This document shows positions 32,001 through 38,437 of a stretch of DNA of 38,437 bases, piece by piece. The notes beneath the pieces were generated by a model, which was given only the letters and a program-made list of their open reading frames with translations, did no database searches and was not told the origin of the DNA. The stretch spans positions 1-38,437 of the forward strand of contig NZ_CP046713.1 of assembly GCF_009873495.1 (NCBI RefSeq), in the 5' to 3' direction. This DNA is from Nostoc sp. ATCC 53789 (GTDB lineage Bacteria; Cyanobacteriota; Cyanobacteriia; Cyanobacteriales; Nostocaceae). Position numbers and translations under genes: made by a program. Each line of letters opens with the position of its first letter. Position 1 is the first letter of the stretch.

Positions 32001-32433
32001 CATAGCTGTAGAAGTCTGCCCGTAATGTAAAAACTAGTGTTACGTGCTTGTGATGAATAATATTTAATAATGTATCAACAAAGCGTTCTTGTTCTCCTTT
32101 ATCCTGACAGAGGCTGTAAAGTTCTTCAAATTGGTCTACAACTAATAAAAGATGTTTGTTAGAAGTAAATCTAAAAATTTGGAAGACAACTTGCTGCAAG
32201 GTGACTTCACTTTGTTTCACGCTTCTTGCCAGTTGAGCGGCTTTAATCACTTGCTCAGTTTTACCAAGTTCCGGTTCTAATTGACGCACCAATGCTAAGG
32301 CAAGCTCATCAAACGGTTGATTTCCTGGACGAAATGATTCAATCAGCCAGTTTCCTTCTGCTCTTAACTGTGGAATCAGTCCCGCAAAAACCACGGAAGA
32401 CTTGCCACTACCGCTAGGGCCGACCACTGTCAC
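29092..32433 (-). CDS. nSTAND NTPase-WD40 protein, downstream frame of a split CHAT-nSTAND-WD40 gene
   Basis: 1113 residues from the first possible start, GTG 32433, which would begin right at the Walker A (VVGPSGSGKSS). Conserved nSTAND sequence continues upstream in this frame without any start codon (NPYQGLSSFKEEDTAFFFGR, about 32535-32470) into the nine-A tract at 32592-32600. The frame is open back to a stop at 32653-32655. Walker B-like strand: LLLVVDQFEELYSL. Then winged-helix and helical regions, a membrane segment at about 411-432 (VIVGLTCGLMLAFGLAGVAM) and 14 WD40 repeats (SFSPDGNIIASG...IKLWS), one degenerate, fitting two seven-blade propellers. Sensor/receptor of a STAND-type switch controlling the CHAT protease encoded just upstream. 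Confidence 0.88.
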   Translation of the reverse strand: MTVVGPSGSGKSSVVFAGLIPQLRAEGNWLIESFRPGNQPFDELALALVRQLEPELGKTEQVIKAAQLARSVKQSEVTLQQVVFQIFRFTSNKHLLLVVDQFEELYSLCQDKGEQERFVDTLLNIIHHKHVTLVFTLRADFYSYALSHRQFRDTLQQFTPQLLSSMNREELQAAIEQPAEKLEVQLEAQLTQRILDDVGKEPGNLPLLEFALTRLWSLQQNRVLTHQAYNEIGGVKRALVNHAEQIYQQLNKAQQKQTQRIFLQLVRPGEGTEDTRCVATRAEVGNDNWEIVSYLAGYQARLVVTGHDKKSGEDTVEIVHETLIREWITLREWINANRQFRIWQERLRITILEWKNSNYDSGALLRGVPLAVAEDWLKQRGLEISVPQQKFIEESLMLRDKERQERERQRRRVIVGLTCGLMLAFGLAGVAMWQRQEAQLKGLNDQLIAGSLSAEKLLTSNNDLEALVVAVKAGKILQSSKGISADTKIQTIATLSRVVYGVKEYNRLQDDSNRFIAVDFSPDGNTIASGNSDGTIKLWSKEGRELQTFKSHNDIVNSVSFSPDGNIIASGYSDGTIKLWSKEGRELQTFKSHNDRVNRVSFSPDGNIIASGYSDGTIKLWSKEGRELRTITLKGHSIFGSVIRISFSPDGNIIASGDSDGKIILWSKDGKELRTIKVTSDSFTPDSNTITSNGSIYMAIKPSKKQVAGGLYFPVVHQRDVSIISFSPDGNTIASGEVSGVIRLWNKDGKQLQTIKGHSNRVTSISFSPDGNTIASAALDGTIKLWYLENRVLRKTLESQSSSSVQSISLSPNGNIIASSQFNGIILWSKDGRELRTLENSNSSSSNISFSPDGNIIASGDMDGKIILWSKDGKELRTLKAHSKFVTSMSFSPDGNIIASGNDDGKIILWSKDGKELRTIKGHSSLVRSVSFSPDGNIIASGDMDGKIILWSKDGKKLRIIKGHSSVQSISFSPDGNIIAFGDDETIKLWSLRSKEPQVIRGHNSRITSISFSPDGNTFASASNDGIIKLWSKDGRELQTLNAPINQRADSRVKVSFSPNGKTLISASSEGEVILWNFDLEDLLNKSCDWLHDYLKNNPNVSKSDRRLCDSIK

Positions 32434-32585
32434 TAAAGGCTGATAGTGAGCTGCTTCAGCTAAACTGTTAACAAATTTTTCTCTTCCAAAAAAGAAAGCA
32501 GTATCTTCCTCCTTAAAGCTAGATAATCCCTGGTAAGGGTTGGGAGGAATAACTTCTGATTCAAATTGAATTGAAGCACGATGAA

Positions 32586-33158
32586 TTAGCGTTTTTTTTT
32601 GAGAACTGGGGTCAGGTGTTCCTTTAAACCAATAATCTGAGAGCAGCCTAGCTCAAAAGCAAACTCCACTTCCTCTCCAGATCCCAAGGCATCGTAGAAT
32701 GCGACAGAAAAATTAATAGCTGCTTTATCCCCTATCGTTTGAGTCATGCCAATGACATAGTTAATATGTTGGCTGATTGCTTCTGCTTGTACCTCTGAGT
32801 AGCAAGCGTTTAACAGTACACACTCTACTCCCTTTCTCGCAAACAGCTTAAACATGCTGGATAAAGCATCTGCCTGCACAAATACTGCTTGTCCTGTTTC
32901 ATCCTCCAAAACAATACCGTTTTCGCCAGCGCCATGTCCACAGAAGTGAACAATCTGGGGTTGATAGTCCAATATTGCTCGGTAAAAGTCCCTTGAGCGT
33001 ACTGCCCACTTCTGTTCTAGCTTGAACTGCTCCCGCTTGTTCGCTCGTCGTAACCCCTCATCAATCTCCCGTACCTCTTCATCAAGCCGTAACTGAGAAG
33101 TGTTTTTCGGATTCGCCGCTATGAGCAAAATTGTTTTTACAAGCATATTATTACTCAT
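32586..33158 (-). CDS. CHAT caspase-like protease, upstream frame of a split CHAT-nSTAND-WD40 gene
   Basis: 190 residues from ATG 33158; ATG 33146 (MLVKTILLIAANPKNT) is also possible. Complete CHAT dyad: His75 in VHFCGHG and Cys119 in LLNACYS. The end reads LTPVLKKKR then TAA, where CHAT-nSTAND fusions continue from LTPVLKK into the NPYxGL segment. The KKK codons are the nine-A tract; adding one A, or a -1 ribosomal slip, joins this frame to the nSTAND-WD40 frame and gives a protein of about 1355 residues. It is closely similar in motif spacing to the CHAT domain of the 6898 protein. Confidence 0.9.
   Translation of the reverse strand: MSNNMLVKTILLIAANPKNTSQLRLDEEVREIDEGLRRANKREQFKLEQKWAVRSRDFYRAILDYQPQIVHFCGHGAGENGIVLEDETGQAVFVQADALSSMFKLFARKGVECVLLNACYSEVQAEAISQHINYVIGMTQTIGDKAAINFSVAFYDALGSGEEVEFAFELGCSQIIGLKEHLTPVLKKKR
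32592..32600 (-). other. Nine-A slippery tract at the CHAT/nSTAND frame junction
   Basis: On the coding (minus) strand: CTC AAA AAA AAA CGC TAA. A -1 shift reads AAA ACG CTA ATT and enters the open nSTAND frame. No start codon exists in that frame before the Walker A. No strong downstream structure is visible; an AAAGGA box lies about 19 bases upstream of the tract. Confidence 0.6.
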
Positions 33159-33413
33159 TGGGAAACTTGGAAGCAGTACAGTGGTTGTTACAAAAGACTT
33201 TATCAATTTCCTAGTTGGACTACAATAGTTTGTTTGCTGTTTACTAAAAAAGTAACTTTGCTATTCTCCTAAAGAACCTTCTAACCAATGTTAGGCAAGG
33301 GTATTAAGCATCATTGTTGTTTTGTTTTATTAAAATCTTTAAAACGAGATCATGGCTTAAAGATGTCATGCAGACCCCAGTTGTTTAAAATCGGCTAGTA
33401 AACAACTGTGCTT
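33159..33413. other. Intergenic gap with stop-proximal hairpin
   Basis: 255 bp between the CHAT start and the end of the TraM-like gene, no gene seen. It should contain the CHAT promoter on the minus strand; I see no clear boxes. A 10-bp hairpin lies at its right end. Confidence 0.4.
33378..33408 (-). terminator. Hairpin after the TraM-like gene
   Basis: cagttgttta (33378-33387) and taaacaactg (33399-33408) are exact complements around an 11-base loop, six bases beyond the stop of the minus-strand gene. No T-run follows on the minus strand. Probably a transcript end or stabiliser. Confidence 0.4.
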
Positions 33414-34151
33414 TTACCGCCGTCGTCTAAGATTAGGATTTGTCCCCAAACTTTTCTCAACCCGTTGAAGCTTGGCATTACTCCAATCAGTATTCTGCAA
33501 AATTTTCTGTAGAGACTCGGTAGTTTCAATAGGAGTAGGGATCGGAAAAATGTGTGAATAAAACCAAAACAGAATAAAAAACGAGATCGGAGAGACAAGC
33601 CAGATTCTAATAGCTCTAGTCCAACCTTTAACGACCGATTCCGCGTCTTTTTGGTTCAATAGAGATATTCCCGTCTGAATCTCGTTCAATTGTTCTTGTA
33701 ACGGTTGGCTCAATGTCTCTGGTTGCCTTGGGGAGATATTGCTCAAATTCTCGGAGAGTTTGGTTAAGCTCGTCAATTGCTTGAGTTGTTGCTGAGATGT
33801 TAGATTTAATGCGCTCAAGGCTGTCCCTAGCTGATTGCAACTCGTCGCTAGATTTTTGATATTCTCCGTGTGGTCGGCTTGAACCTTCAATTGCTCCGCC
33901 GTCAGTTGACTCCATTCGTTTAACTCTACCTGTAAATTTTCAAATAATAATTTCCAATCATTGGGTGCAGTTTCTGTGAGTTGCGCCAAATAACCAATGT
34001 ACTGCACCAGTCTAAAAGCTGGGTCATCCTGTTTCATCCCAGAATCCAACGCAAACCGCAAGACTTTCGCTTGAAATTCCGGCGGCTTTTCTGACAGCAA
34101 CCTATCTAAATGAGATACCGCACCATTGCCATTACCATTACTTACAGCCAT
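33414..34151 (-). CDS. Mobilisation-operon membrane protein (TraM-like by position)
   Basis: 245 residues. An Asn/Gly-rich start, a helical region (16-60), a long coiled coil (65-165: TENIKNLATSCNQLGTALSA) and one membrane segment near 178-200 (IWLVSPISFFILFWFYSH) with a basic tail ending RRRR. Stop-start overlap with the ParA-like gene upstream (shared A at 34151). Position matches traM in the RP4 traM-traL-traK order, but sequence kinship cannot be shown by eye. It may tether the relaxosome at the membrane. Confidence 0.68.
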   Translation of the reverse strand: MAVSNGNGNGAVSHLDRLLSEKPPEFQAKVLRFALDSGMKQDDPAFRLVQYIGYLAQLTETAPNDWKLLFENLQVELNEWSQLTAEQLKVQADHTENIKNLATSCNQLGTALSALNLTSQQQLKQLTSLTKLSENLSNISPRQPETLSQPLQEQLNEIQTGISLLNQKDAESVVKGWTRAIRIWLVSPISFFILFWFYSHIFPIPTPIETTESLQKILQNTDWSNAKLQRVEKSLGTNPNLRRRR

Positions 34152-34930
34152 TACTCTAACCCCAACTGTATAGCCGCCTTAGAAAACTCAGTTTCAACCG
34201 CATCAATCCAGCCGAAAACTCTCGATTGATTACTCAAACTAAAATCCTCATGCTCTAGCGCTTCTCTGAAAGTAAGATCCTTGGAGTCAACGAGGTCAAA
34301 AATATCGTCATATAACTCAGGCAATAACAGTTCAATTGCCCCCAATGCTTCCACAGCCTGCTTCATCTTAGAATTGTTGTAGCGAGTAAACTTGTGTTCA
34401 TCACCCCAGTAGAGATTTTTCACAACAACATAATCAACTTTGTCACCGCAGAAATCCATCAGCCGTTTTAACTGCAACAGACTATCTTTGACTCGACCCA
34501 GCACCGATACCATAGTGATGCGATAACCCAAACGCTGGGCATTTTGAAACAGAAAAATATCCTTAGCGACTGACTCAAAATACTCAGCAGCCCCAGCAGG
34601 CAGATCCACTAGAGATACTTGAGGAGATAAACGTTTTAAATCATCCTGCAAAGCATCAGCACCACCGCGCTGATTTAGTTTGAGCGTTTGCACGCCAGGA
34701 GCGACTTTATTGTAATGACGATAAAGCTGAGGATTAGACTGGTCACATTCGTAAGCGATGCAGTTGATATTTCTGTGGCGGTAAATGTCGAGTAGGATTC
34801 TAGCCACGACACTTTTACCAGTACCGCCCTTATCCCCAGTCACCAACACCAAGCGCCTAAGAGTTTTTGGCTGTTCAGTTGCTTTTTGTTCCTGAACTTG
34901 GTCAGCTGATTGTTTAGGTTTGACTACCAT
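34151..34930 (-). CDS. ParA-like ATPase of the mobilisation operon (TraL/MobD-like)
   Basis: 259 residues. Walker A of the ParA/MinD type, GDKGGTGKS (32-40), then ECDQSNPQLYRHY in place of the DxD region and VSLVDLPAGA as Walker B. It differs clearly from the partition ParA at 10624 and belongs with the TraL/MobD ATPases that accompany oriT genes. Adjacent genes abut: one shared base downstream, none between its ATG and the upstream stop. Likely helps position or load the relaxosome. Confidence 0.82.
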   Translation of the reverse strand: MVVKPKQSADQVQEQKATEQPKTLRRLVLVTGDKGGTGKSVVARILLDIYRHRNINCIAYECDQSNPQLYRHYNKVAPGVQTLKLNQRGGADALQDDLKRLSPQVSLVDLPAGAAEYFESVAKDIFLFQNAQRLGYRITMVSVLGRVKDSLLQLKRLMDFCGDKVDYVVVKNLYWGDEHKFTRYNNSKMKQAVEALGAIELLLPELYDDIFDLVDSKDLTFREALEHEDFSLSNQSRVFGWIDAVETEFSKAAIQLGLE

Positions 34931-35473
34931 CTACAAATCCTCGTCGTTTATTATTTCAGGCACAAAAGCAAGGCGAGAGGGATTTTGATTCTCTGGAGCT
35001 TTGACATCAGAGGGCTTTTTAGCCGTTTTAGGAGTTTTAGTAGTTGTTGATTTTGAAGAAGCTGGTTTTGATTTAGGTTGTGATTTCGATTCAGATTTTT
35101 CAACAGACTGACTACTGCTTTGCTCCATCCCCGAATTCTTGTCTAAAGTCGGCTCATCAATAACTTGTGTACTGGTATTCTCTTGACTCGAAGGAGTGAC
35201 TGACTTTTTGCGCGTAGACCGACGAATATCGTTAAGTAAATAACGGATACGTTCAGGGCTGATATTGATATCCAAAGGGGCTAAAGTTTTAGATACTTCC
35301 TCGTAGCTATAGCCGAGACGAAGCACCCGCTCAATTTGACGGCGCATCTTTTTAATAGCTGCTCGTGCTGGGATATCATCTAATTCCTTAGCACCCAAAG
35401 CGCGTAGAGCATCAAGAGCGTCTGGAATCTTCGACTTAGGAATACTATCTTTAGCCACAAGAGTAAAAATCAA
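34931..35473 (-). CDS. TraK-like oriT-binding accessory protein
   Basis: 180 residues. The N-terminal half carries a helix-turn-helix-like stretch (RRQIERVLRLGYSYEEVSKT then LDINISPERIRYLLNDI), the pattern of TraK/MobC-type oriT-binding proteins. The C-terminal half (95-165) is Ser/Lys/Pro-rich and disordered. It is the first minus-strand gene next to the probable oriT, diverging from the MobC-like gene, exactly where traK stands in RP4. Assignment by pattern and position. Confidence 0.65.
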   Translation of the reverse strand: MIFTLVAKDSIPKSKIPDALDALRALGAKELDDIPARAAIKKMRRQIERVLRLGYSYEEVSKTLAPLDINISPERIRYLLNDIRRSTRKKSVTPSSQENTSTQVIDEPTLDKNSGMEQSSSQSVEKSESKSQPKSKPASSKSTTTKTPKTAKKPSDVKAPENQNPSRLAFVPEIINDEDL

Positions 35474-35663
35474 ACTAATGTTTATGTTTAAAACTTTACT
35501 TGAATCTGGAGCATCTATCTAAAGACAGGTAATTATCAATGCAACAAATAGTTAAGAAACAGCAACAGATATTAACGTAACTGGTTGAACAGTGATTACT
35601 CACAGCGTGTAAGATAACTCACTAAGAGTTAATCAAAAAAAATCACACAGTTCTCAGCAAAAA

Positions 35664-35672
35664 TTATCCACA
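35664..35672 (+). promoter_or_regulatory. DnaA-box sequence
   Basis: ttatccaca is an exact match to the strict bacterial DnaA box. Only one copy was noted, in the oriT region rather than near rep, so it may be fortuitous. Confidence 0.3.
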
Positions 35673-35790
35673 CTGTAATTTGTGTCAACTCGTTAGTAAT
35701 ATCATCGTGGTGGTAGCCGGAGATTACGCACTTATCCCCCTAGTGGGTAGTTCCCCTAGTCCTTCTGCCTCCCCCAAAGACTGGTTAAGA

Positions 35791-35847
35791 GCAAGCCATG
35801 CCTAGCACTGCGTGCTGTCCTCGCTACGCTCGACTCGGCAGGCTTGC
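35791..35847. repeat. Stem-loop repeat in the oriT region
   Basis: gcaagcc (35791-35797) pairs with ggcttgc (35841-35847), extended inward by gcc/ggc; inside, agcac-tgc-gtgct forms a second stem. It shares cactgcgtg with the 19040-19102 element. It may serve as the relaxase accessory-protein site or be an interspersed palindromic repeat. Confidence 0.5.
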
Positions 35848-35911
35848 CAAAGGGGGAAGTATCCCCACTTTGGAAACCCCCTCTAAAACTGCATCAACTT
35901 TTGTTTGACTT

Positions 35912-36310
35912 ATGCCCAAAGCTTCTTCTCAGTCACTTGTCCGCACCAAAATGTTGCAAGCGCGATTTAGCCCAATTGAATATGAGATGATTCGCTCTAA
36001 AGCAGAAGATACGGGCTTGAGCTTGGGAGAATTGACAAGACGCTGTATGTTGCTGCGACCAATCCCAACACCACCGCCACGACTGGGCAGAGTTACACTA
36101 GACACATACCTGGAACTGTCGCGCATCGGCAACAACATCAACCAACTGGCTAAAGCCACCAACACTGCCATTAAAATGCAGTTGCCACCGCCAGCATCAC
36201 CAGAACTTTTACAAGAGTTACTAGAACTGCTACGACACTGCCAACGGGAAATAGCCAATACCTTCATCGAAGAATCGGACGAGGAAACAGATGATTGGCA
36301 ACCAGACTAA
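35912..36310 (+). CDS. MobC/TraJ-like relaxosome accessory protein
   Basis: 132 residues. The N-terminal ribbon-helix-helix-like part (LQARFSPIEYEMIRSKAEDT, then GLSLGELTRRCML) and the hallmark LSRIGNNINQLAKATN are typical of MobC/TraJ proteins, which bind oriT and place the relaxase. Its last 20 bases overlap the relaxase ATG, so the two are coupled. Confident on family. Confidence 0.88.
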   Translation: MPKASSQSLVRTKMLQARFSPIEYEMIRSKAEDTGLSLGELTRRCMLLRPIPTPPPRLGRVTLDTYLELSRIGNNINQLAKATNTAIKMQLPPPASPELLQELLELLRHCQREIANTFIEESDEETDDWQPD

Positions 36311-38437
36311 AGGGCGAGGGTTTCGCGGACTGCTGAATTATTTGGAGTCTCAGAAAGATGCCAAACTCATTGGTGGTAACATGGGCGGCAATAACGCCCG
36401 TGCCCTGGCCAGAGAATTCAAAATTTCCCGACAACTAAACCCAGAAGCTGACCGAGTAGTGTACCACGCATCATTATCACTACCACACAACGAGCGACTA
36501 GACGAACCAACCTGGAACGAACTTGCTAACCGCTATCTCGAAGAGATGGGCTTTGACAGTAACCAGTACGTAGTCTACAGACACAGCAACACGGAACACG
36601 ACCACATACATATTTGTGCTAGTCGCATTCGGTTAGATAACGGGAAGATTGTACATGATAGCTGGGATTACAAGCGCAGCGAAACTATTATCCGGCAGCT
36701 AGAACGAGATTACGGTTTACAACAAACCCAGAGTAGCCATGAAAAATTATCGCGGAATCCTAGTATTGGACAACAAAAACGCCTAGAAAGAGAACATGAA
36801 GAATATATCAACGGTGAGCGCCTTACACTACAAGAGCGCCCTATTAAGCAACAACTCCAGGAACTAATCGACCGCGCCACAATAGACAAACTAACTATGC
36901 CCCAACTGGTTGAGCGGTTGCAATTACAAGGTGTAGAAGTTCGTCACAGCTTAACACGTAACGGCAAAAGTAAGGGCATCTCGTACTCGTGGAATGACCA
37001 GAAATTTAGCGGCACATCTTTGGGGCCTGCCTACACATTCCCAGGTTTACAAAAACATAAGGGGATTGACTACCAGCCCCAACGGGATGATGAGCTTATT
37101 GAGCATCTGTTGAAGAATCCTAAAGAGCAAGCAGTGGAGAGCCAAAGATTCATAAATACAATTGTTGACTTTATTGAACAGTCAGTAGTTGATGATGCCT
37201 TGGCTGAAACGTTACCACAATTAACAGAACAACTGTCTGCGTATCAGCAGCAGCTAACTAATAATAAAACCACATTTGACGACCTGGAAACCGCGATTGT
37301 TGATGAAGAGCAACAACTGTCATCACAAAGAGCAGTGGATGCAATCTCTAACTTTATTGAACAGTCAGTAGTTGATGATGCCTTGGCTGAAACGTTGCCA
37401 CAATTAACAGAACAACTATCTATTTATCGGCAACAACTCTTTCGAGCTAAAACTGCATTCAATGACTTTGAAACAGCGTTGACGACTGAGTTGCAATCCC
37501 ACGCAGATCAGAAAGCAATTTTGTCAATCTCTGATTATATTGAGCAATCAGCTATCGAGTCAGCTTTAACTGAAACAGTATTAAGATTAACAGAGCAACT
37601 ATCTCAATATCGGCAGCAACTAGTTCAAGATAAAACTACATTCAATGACTTTGATGAAGCATTTACGGCTGAGTTGCAATCCCATGCAGATCAGAAAGCC
37701 ATTTTATCAATCTTTGATTATATTGAGCAATCAGCTATCGAGTCAGCTTTAACTGAAACAGTATTAGGATTAACACAGCAAGTTTCTCAATATCATCAGC
37801 AACTAGTTCAAGATAAAACTACATTCAATGACTTTGAAACAGCATTGACAGCTGAGTTGCAATCTCATGCAGAGAAGAGAGCTATTTTATCAATCTTTGA
37901 TTATATTGAGCAATCAGCTATCGAGTCAGCTTTAAGCCAAGCAGTATTAGGATTAACAGAGCAAGTTTCTCAATATCATCAGCAGCTACTTGAAGCGAAA
38001 ACTACATTCAATGACTTTGAAACAGCATTGACGGCTGAGTTACAATCTCATGCAGAGAAGAGAGCTATTTTGTCAATCTCTGATTATATTGAGCAATCAG
38101 CTATCGAGTCAGCTTTAACTGAAACAGTATTAAGATTAACAGAGCAACTATCTCAATATCGGCAGCAACTAGTTCAAGATAAAACTACATTCAATGACTT
38201 TGATGAAGCATTTACGGCTGAGTTGCAATCCCATGCAGATCAGAAAGCCATTTTATCAATCTTTGATTATATTGAGCAATCAGCTATCGAGTCAGCTTTA
38301 AGCCAAGCAGTATTAGGATTAACAGAGCAAGTTTCTCAATATCATCAGCAGCTACTTGAAGCGAAAACTACATTCAATGACTTTGAAACAGCATTGACGG
38401 CTGAGTTACAATCTCATGCAGAGAAGAGAGCTATTTT
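36291..38437 (+). CDS. Relaxase (MOBP-like), N-terminal nuclease domain and coiled-coil repeats, continues at base 1
   Basis: ATG 36291 overlaps the MobC-like gene. Residues 1-280 are a Relaxase-family (TraI/VirD2 type) nuclease: RGLLNYLES with candidate nicking Tyr17, the metal-binding HDHIH motif at 103-107 followed by ICASRI, and a helical region to about 280. From residue about 292 begin nine 61-residue repeats (consensus DYIEQSAIESALTETVL... TTFNDFETALTAELQSHA). With the part at 1-1036 the protein has 1060 residues. It nicks oriT and pilots the strand in transfer. There is no type IV secretion gene cluster in the window, so transfer would need help from another element. Relaxase assignment is strong; the repeats are likely a flexible helical spacer. 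Confidence 0.93.
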   Translation, partial: MIGNQTKGRGFRGLLNYLESQKDAKLIGGNMGGNNARALAREFKISRQLNPEADRVVYHASLSLPHNERLDEPTWNELANRYLEEMGFDSNQYVVYRHSNTEHDHIHICASRIRLDNGKIVHDSWDYKRSETIIRQLERDYGLQQTQSSHEKLSRNPSIGQQKRLEREHEEYINGERLTLQERPIKQQLQELIDRATIDKLTMPQLVERLQLQGVEVRHSLTRNGKSKGISYSWNDQKFSGTSLGPAYTFPGLQKHKGIDYQPQRDDELIEHLLKNPKEQAVESQRFINTIVDFIEQSVVDDALAETLPQLTEQLSAYQQQLTNNKTTFDDLETAIVDEEQQLSSQRAVDAISNFIEQSVVDDALAETLPQLTEQLSIYRQQLFRAKTAFNDFETALTTELQSHADQKAILSISDYIEQSAIESALTETVLRLTEQLSQYRQQLVQDKTTFNDFDEAFTAELQSHADQKAILSIFDYIEQSAIESALTETVLGLTQQVSQYHQQLVQDKTTFNDFETALTAELQSHAEKRAILSIFDYIEQSAIESALSQAVLGLTEQVSQYHQQLLEAKTTFNDFETALTAELQSHAEKRAILSISDYIEQSAIESALTETVLRLTEQLSQYRQQLVQDKTTFNDFDEAFTAELQSHADQKAILSIFDYIEQSAIESALSQAVLGLTEQVSQYHQQLLEAKTTFNDFETALTAELQSHAEKRAI
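37165..38437 (+). repeat. 183-bp coding tandem repeats in the relaxase
   Basis: Unit anchors fall at 37165, 37348, 37531, 37714, 37897, 38080 and 38263, each exactly 183 bp apart, and continue at 9 and 192. The unit at 37531 appears identical to that at 38080, and that at 37897 to that at 38263, so unit copies have been duplicated very recently. The first two units are the most diverged. Confidence 0.9.

Larger units (their letters stand above)
35474..35911. other. Probable origin of transfer (oriT) and divergent promoters
   Basis: 438 bp between divergent TraK-like and MobC-like genes. It contains a 6-bp hairpin (taactc 35615-35620, gagtta 35626-35631), an A-tract, a DnaA-box sequence, C/G-runs with short repeats (cccctag twice, 35737-35760), the 35791-35847 stem-loop and a GGGG-AAGTAT-CCCC hairpin (about 35853-35866). 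A nic resembling the IncP core could lie near cttatcccc (about 35731), but I cannot fix it. Confidence 0.55.

Noticed and set aside
33628..33915. Second minus-strand frame inside the TraM-like gene
   Set aside because: Entirely inside the larger gene, which has the coiled coil and membrane segment.
35615..35640. Rho-independent terminator (hairpin followed by A-run)
   Set aside because: The stem is followed by A, not T, on the plus strand, and the minus strand has no T-run after the stem; more likely an oriT or promoter feature.
35929..36267. Minus-strand frame opposite the MobC-like gene
   Set aside because: Shadow of a gene with a clear MobC signature.

Overview
The window looks like a complete circular plasmid of a filamentous, Nostoc-like cyanobacterium. 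The evidence for the host is by eye: A+T-rich DNA, scattered GCGATCGC (HIP1-type) octamers, and protein families typical of Nostocales (CHAT proteases, nSTAND-WD40, Roco, pentapeptide repeats, EAD1 adaptors, a DUF3854-type primase). Circularity is supported directly. The relaxase reading frame runs off the right end inside a 183-bp tandem repeat and resumes at base 1 in the same frame and in exact 183-bp register. The joined gene encodes 1060 residues.

Layout. (1) 36291-38437 joined to 1-1036: relaxase with nine 61-residue repeats and a DUF3991/Toprim tail. (2) 1486-9510, plus strand: an NTP-dependent conflict (putative immunity/cell-death) locus. It holds an unknown protein with a hydrophobic core, EAD1-trypsin, EAD1 with an unknown (iSTAND-like) domain, a MoxR AAA+ ATPase, a vWA protein, and an 870-residue protein carrying pentapeptide repeats, TIR, EAD1 and CHAT protease. 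(3) 9532-9816: a 285-bp miniature element with 38-bp GGGG-type terminal inverted repeats that supplies the parB stop codon. (4) 9810-11346, minus: parB-parA partition genes. (5) 11555-12246, minus: PIN-domain toxin-antitoxin pair. (6) 12623-17230, minus: a 1535-residue LRR-Roc-COR-CHAT (Roco) protein. (7) 17418-18056: short tyrosine recombinase. (8) 18307-18958: second PIN toxin-antitoxin pair. (9) 19157-25075, minus: a compact block of unfamiliar genes with several membrane proteins, a membrane-anchored P-loop ATPase and two tandem small HTH-like genes. (10) 25305-29039, plus: XRE regulator with its probable operators, a decayed small gene, and the large primase-helicase Rep. Inside the rep coding sequence lies an iteron-like array of the word GTGACGACC, followed by two perfect palindromes. 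(11) 29092-33158, minus: CHAT and nSTAND-WD40 reading frames separated only by a nine-A tract, probably one protein made by frameshifting or a disrupted fusion. (12) 33414-36310: TraM-, TraL- and TraK-like genes pointing left and MobC/TraJ-like plus relaxase pointing right, flanking a 438-bp probable oriT. This is the arrangement around RP4 (IncP) oriT.

Taken together this is a plasmid that can probably be mobilised but has no visible type IV secretion apparatus. Replication is probably by the SF3 primase-helicase, and maintenance by ParAB and two toxin-antitoxin pairs. It carries an unusually heavy load of signalling and cell-death machinery: three CHAT proteases, one TIR and one trypsin, wired to sensors (LRR, WD40) or to the MoxR/vWA chaperone-like module through EAD1 domains. 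Homology statements rest on recognised motifs; no database search was run.
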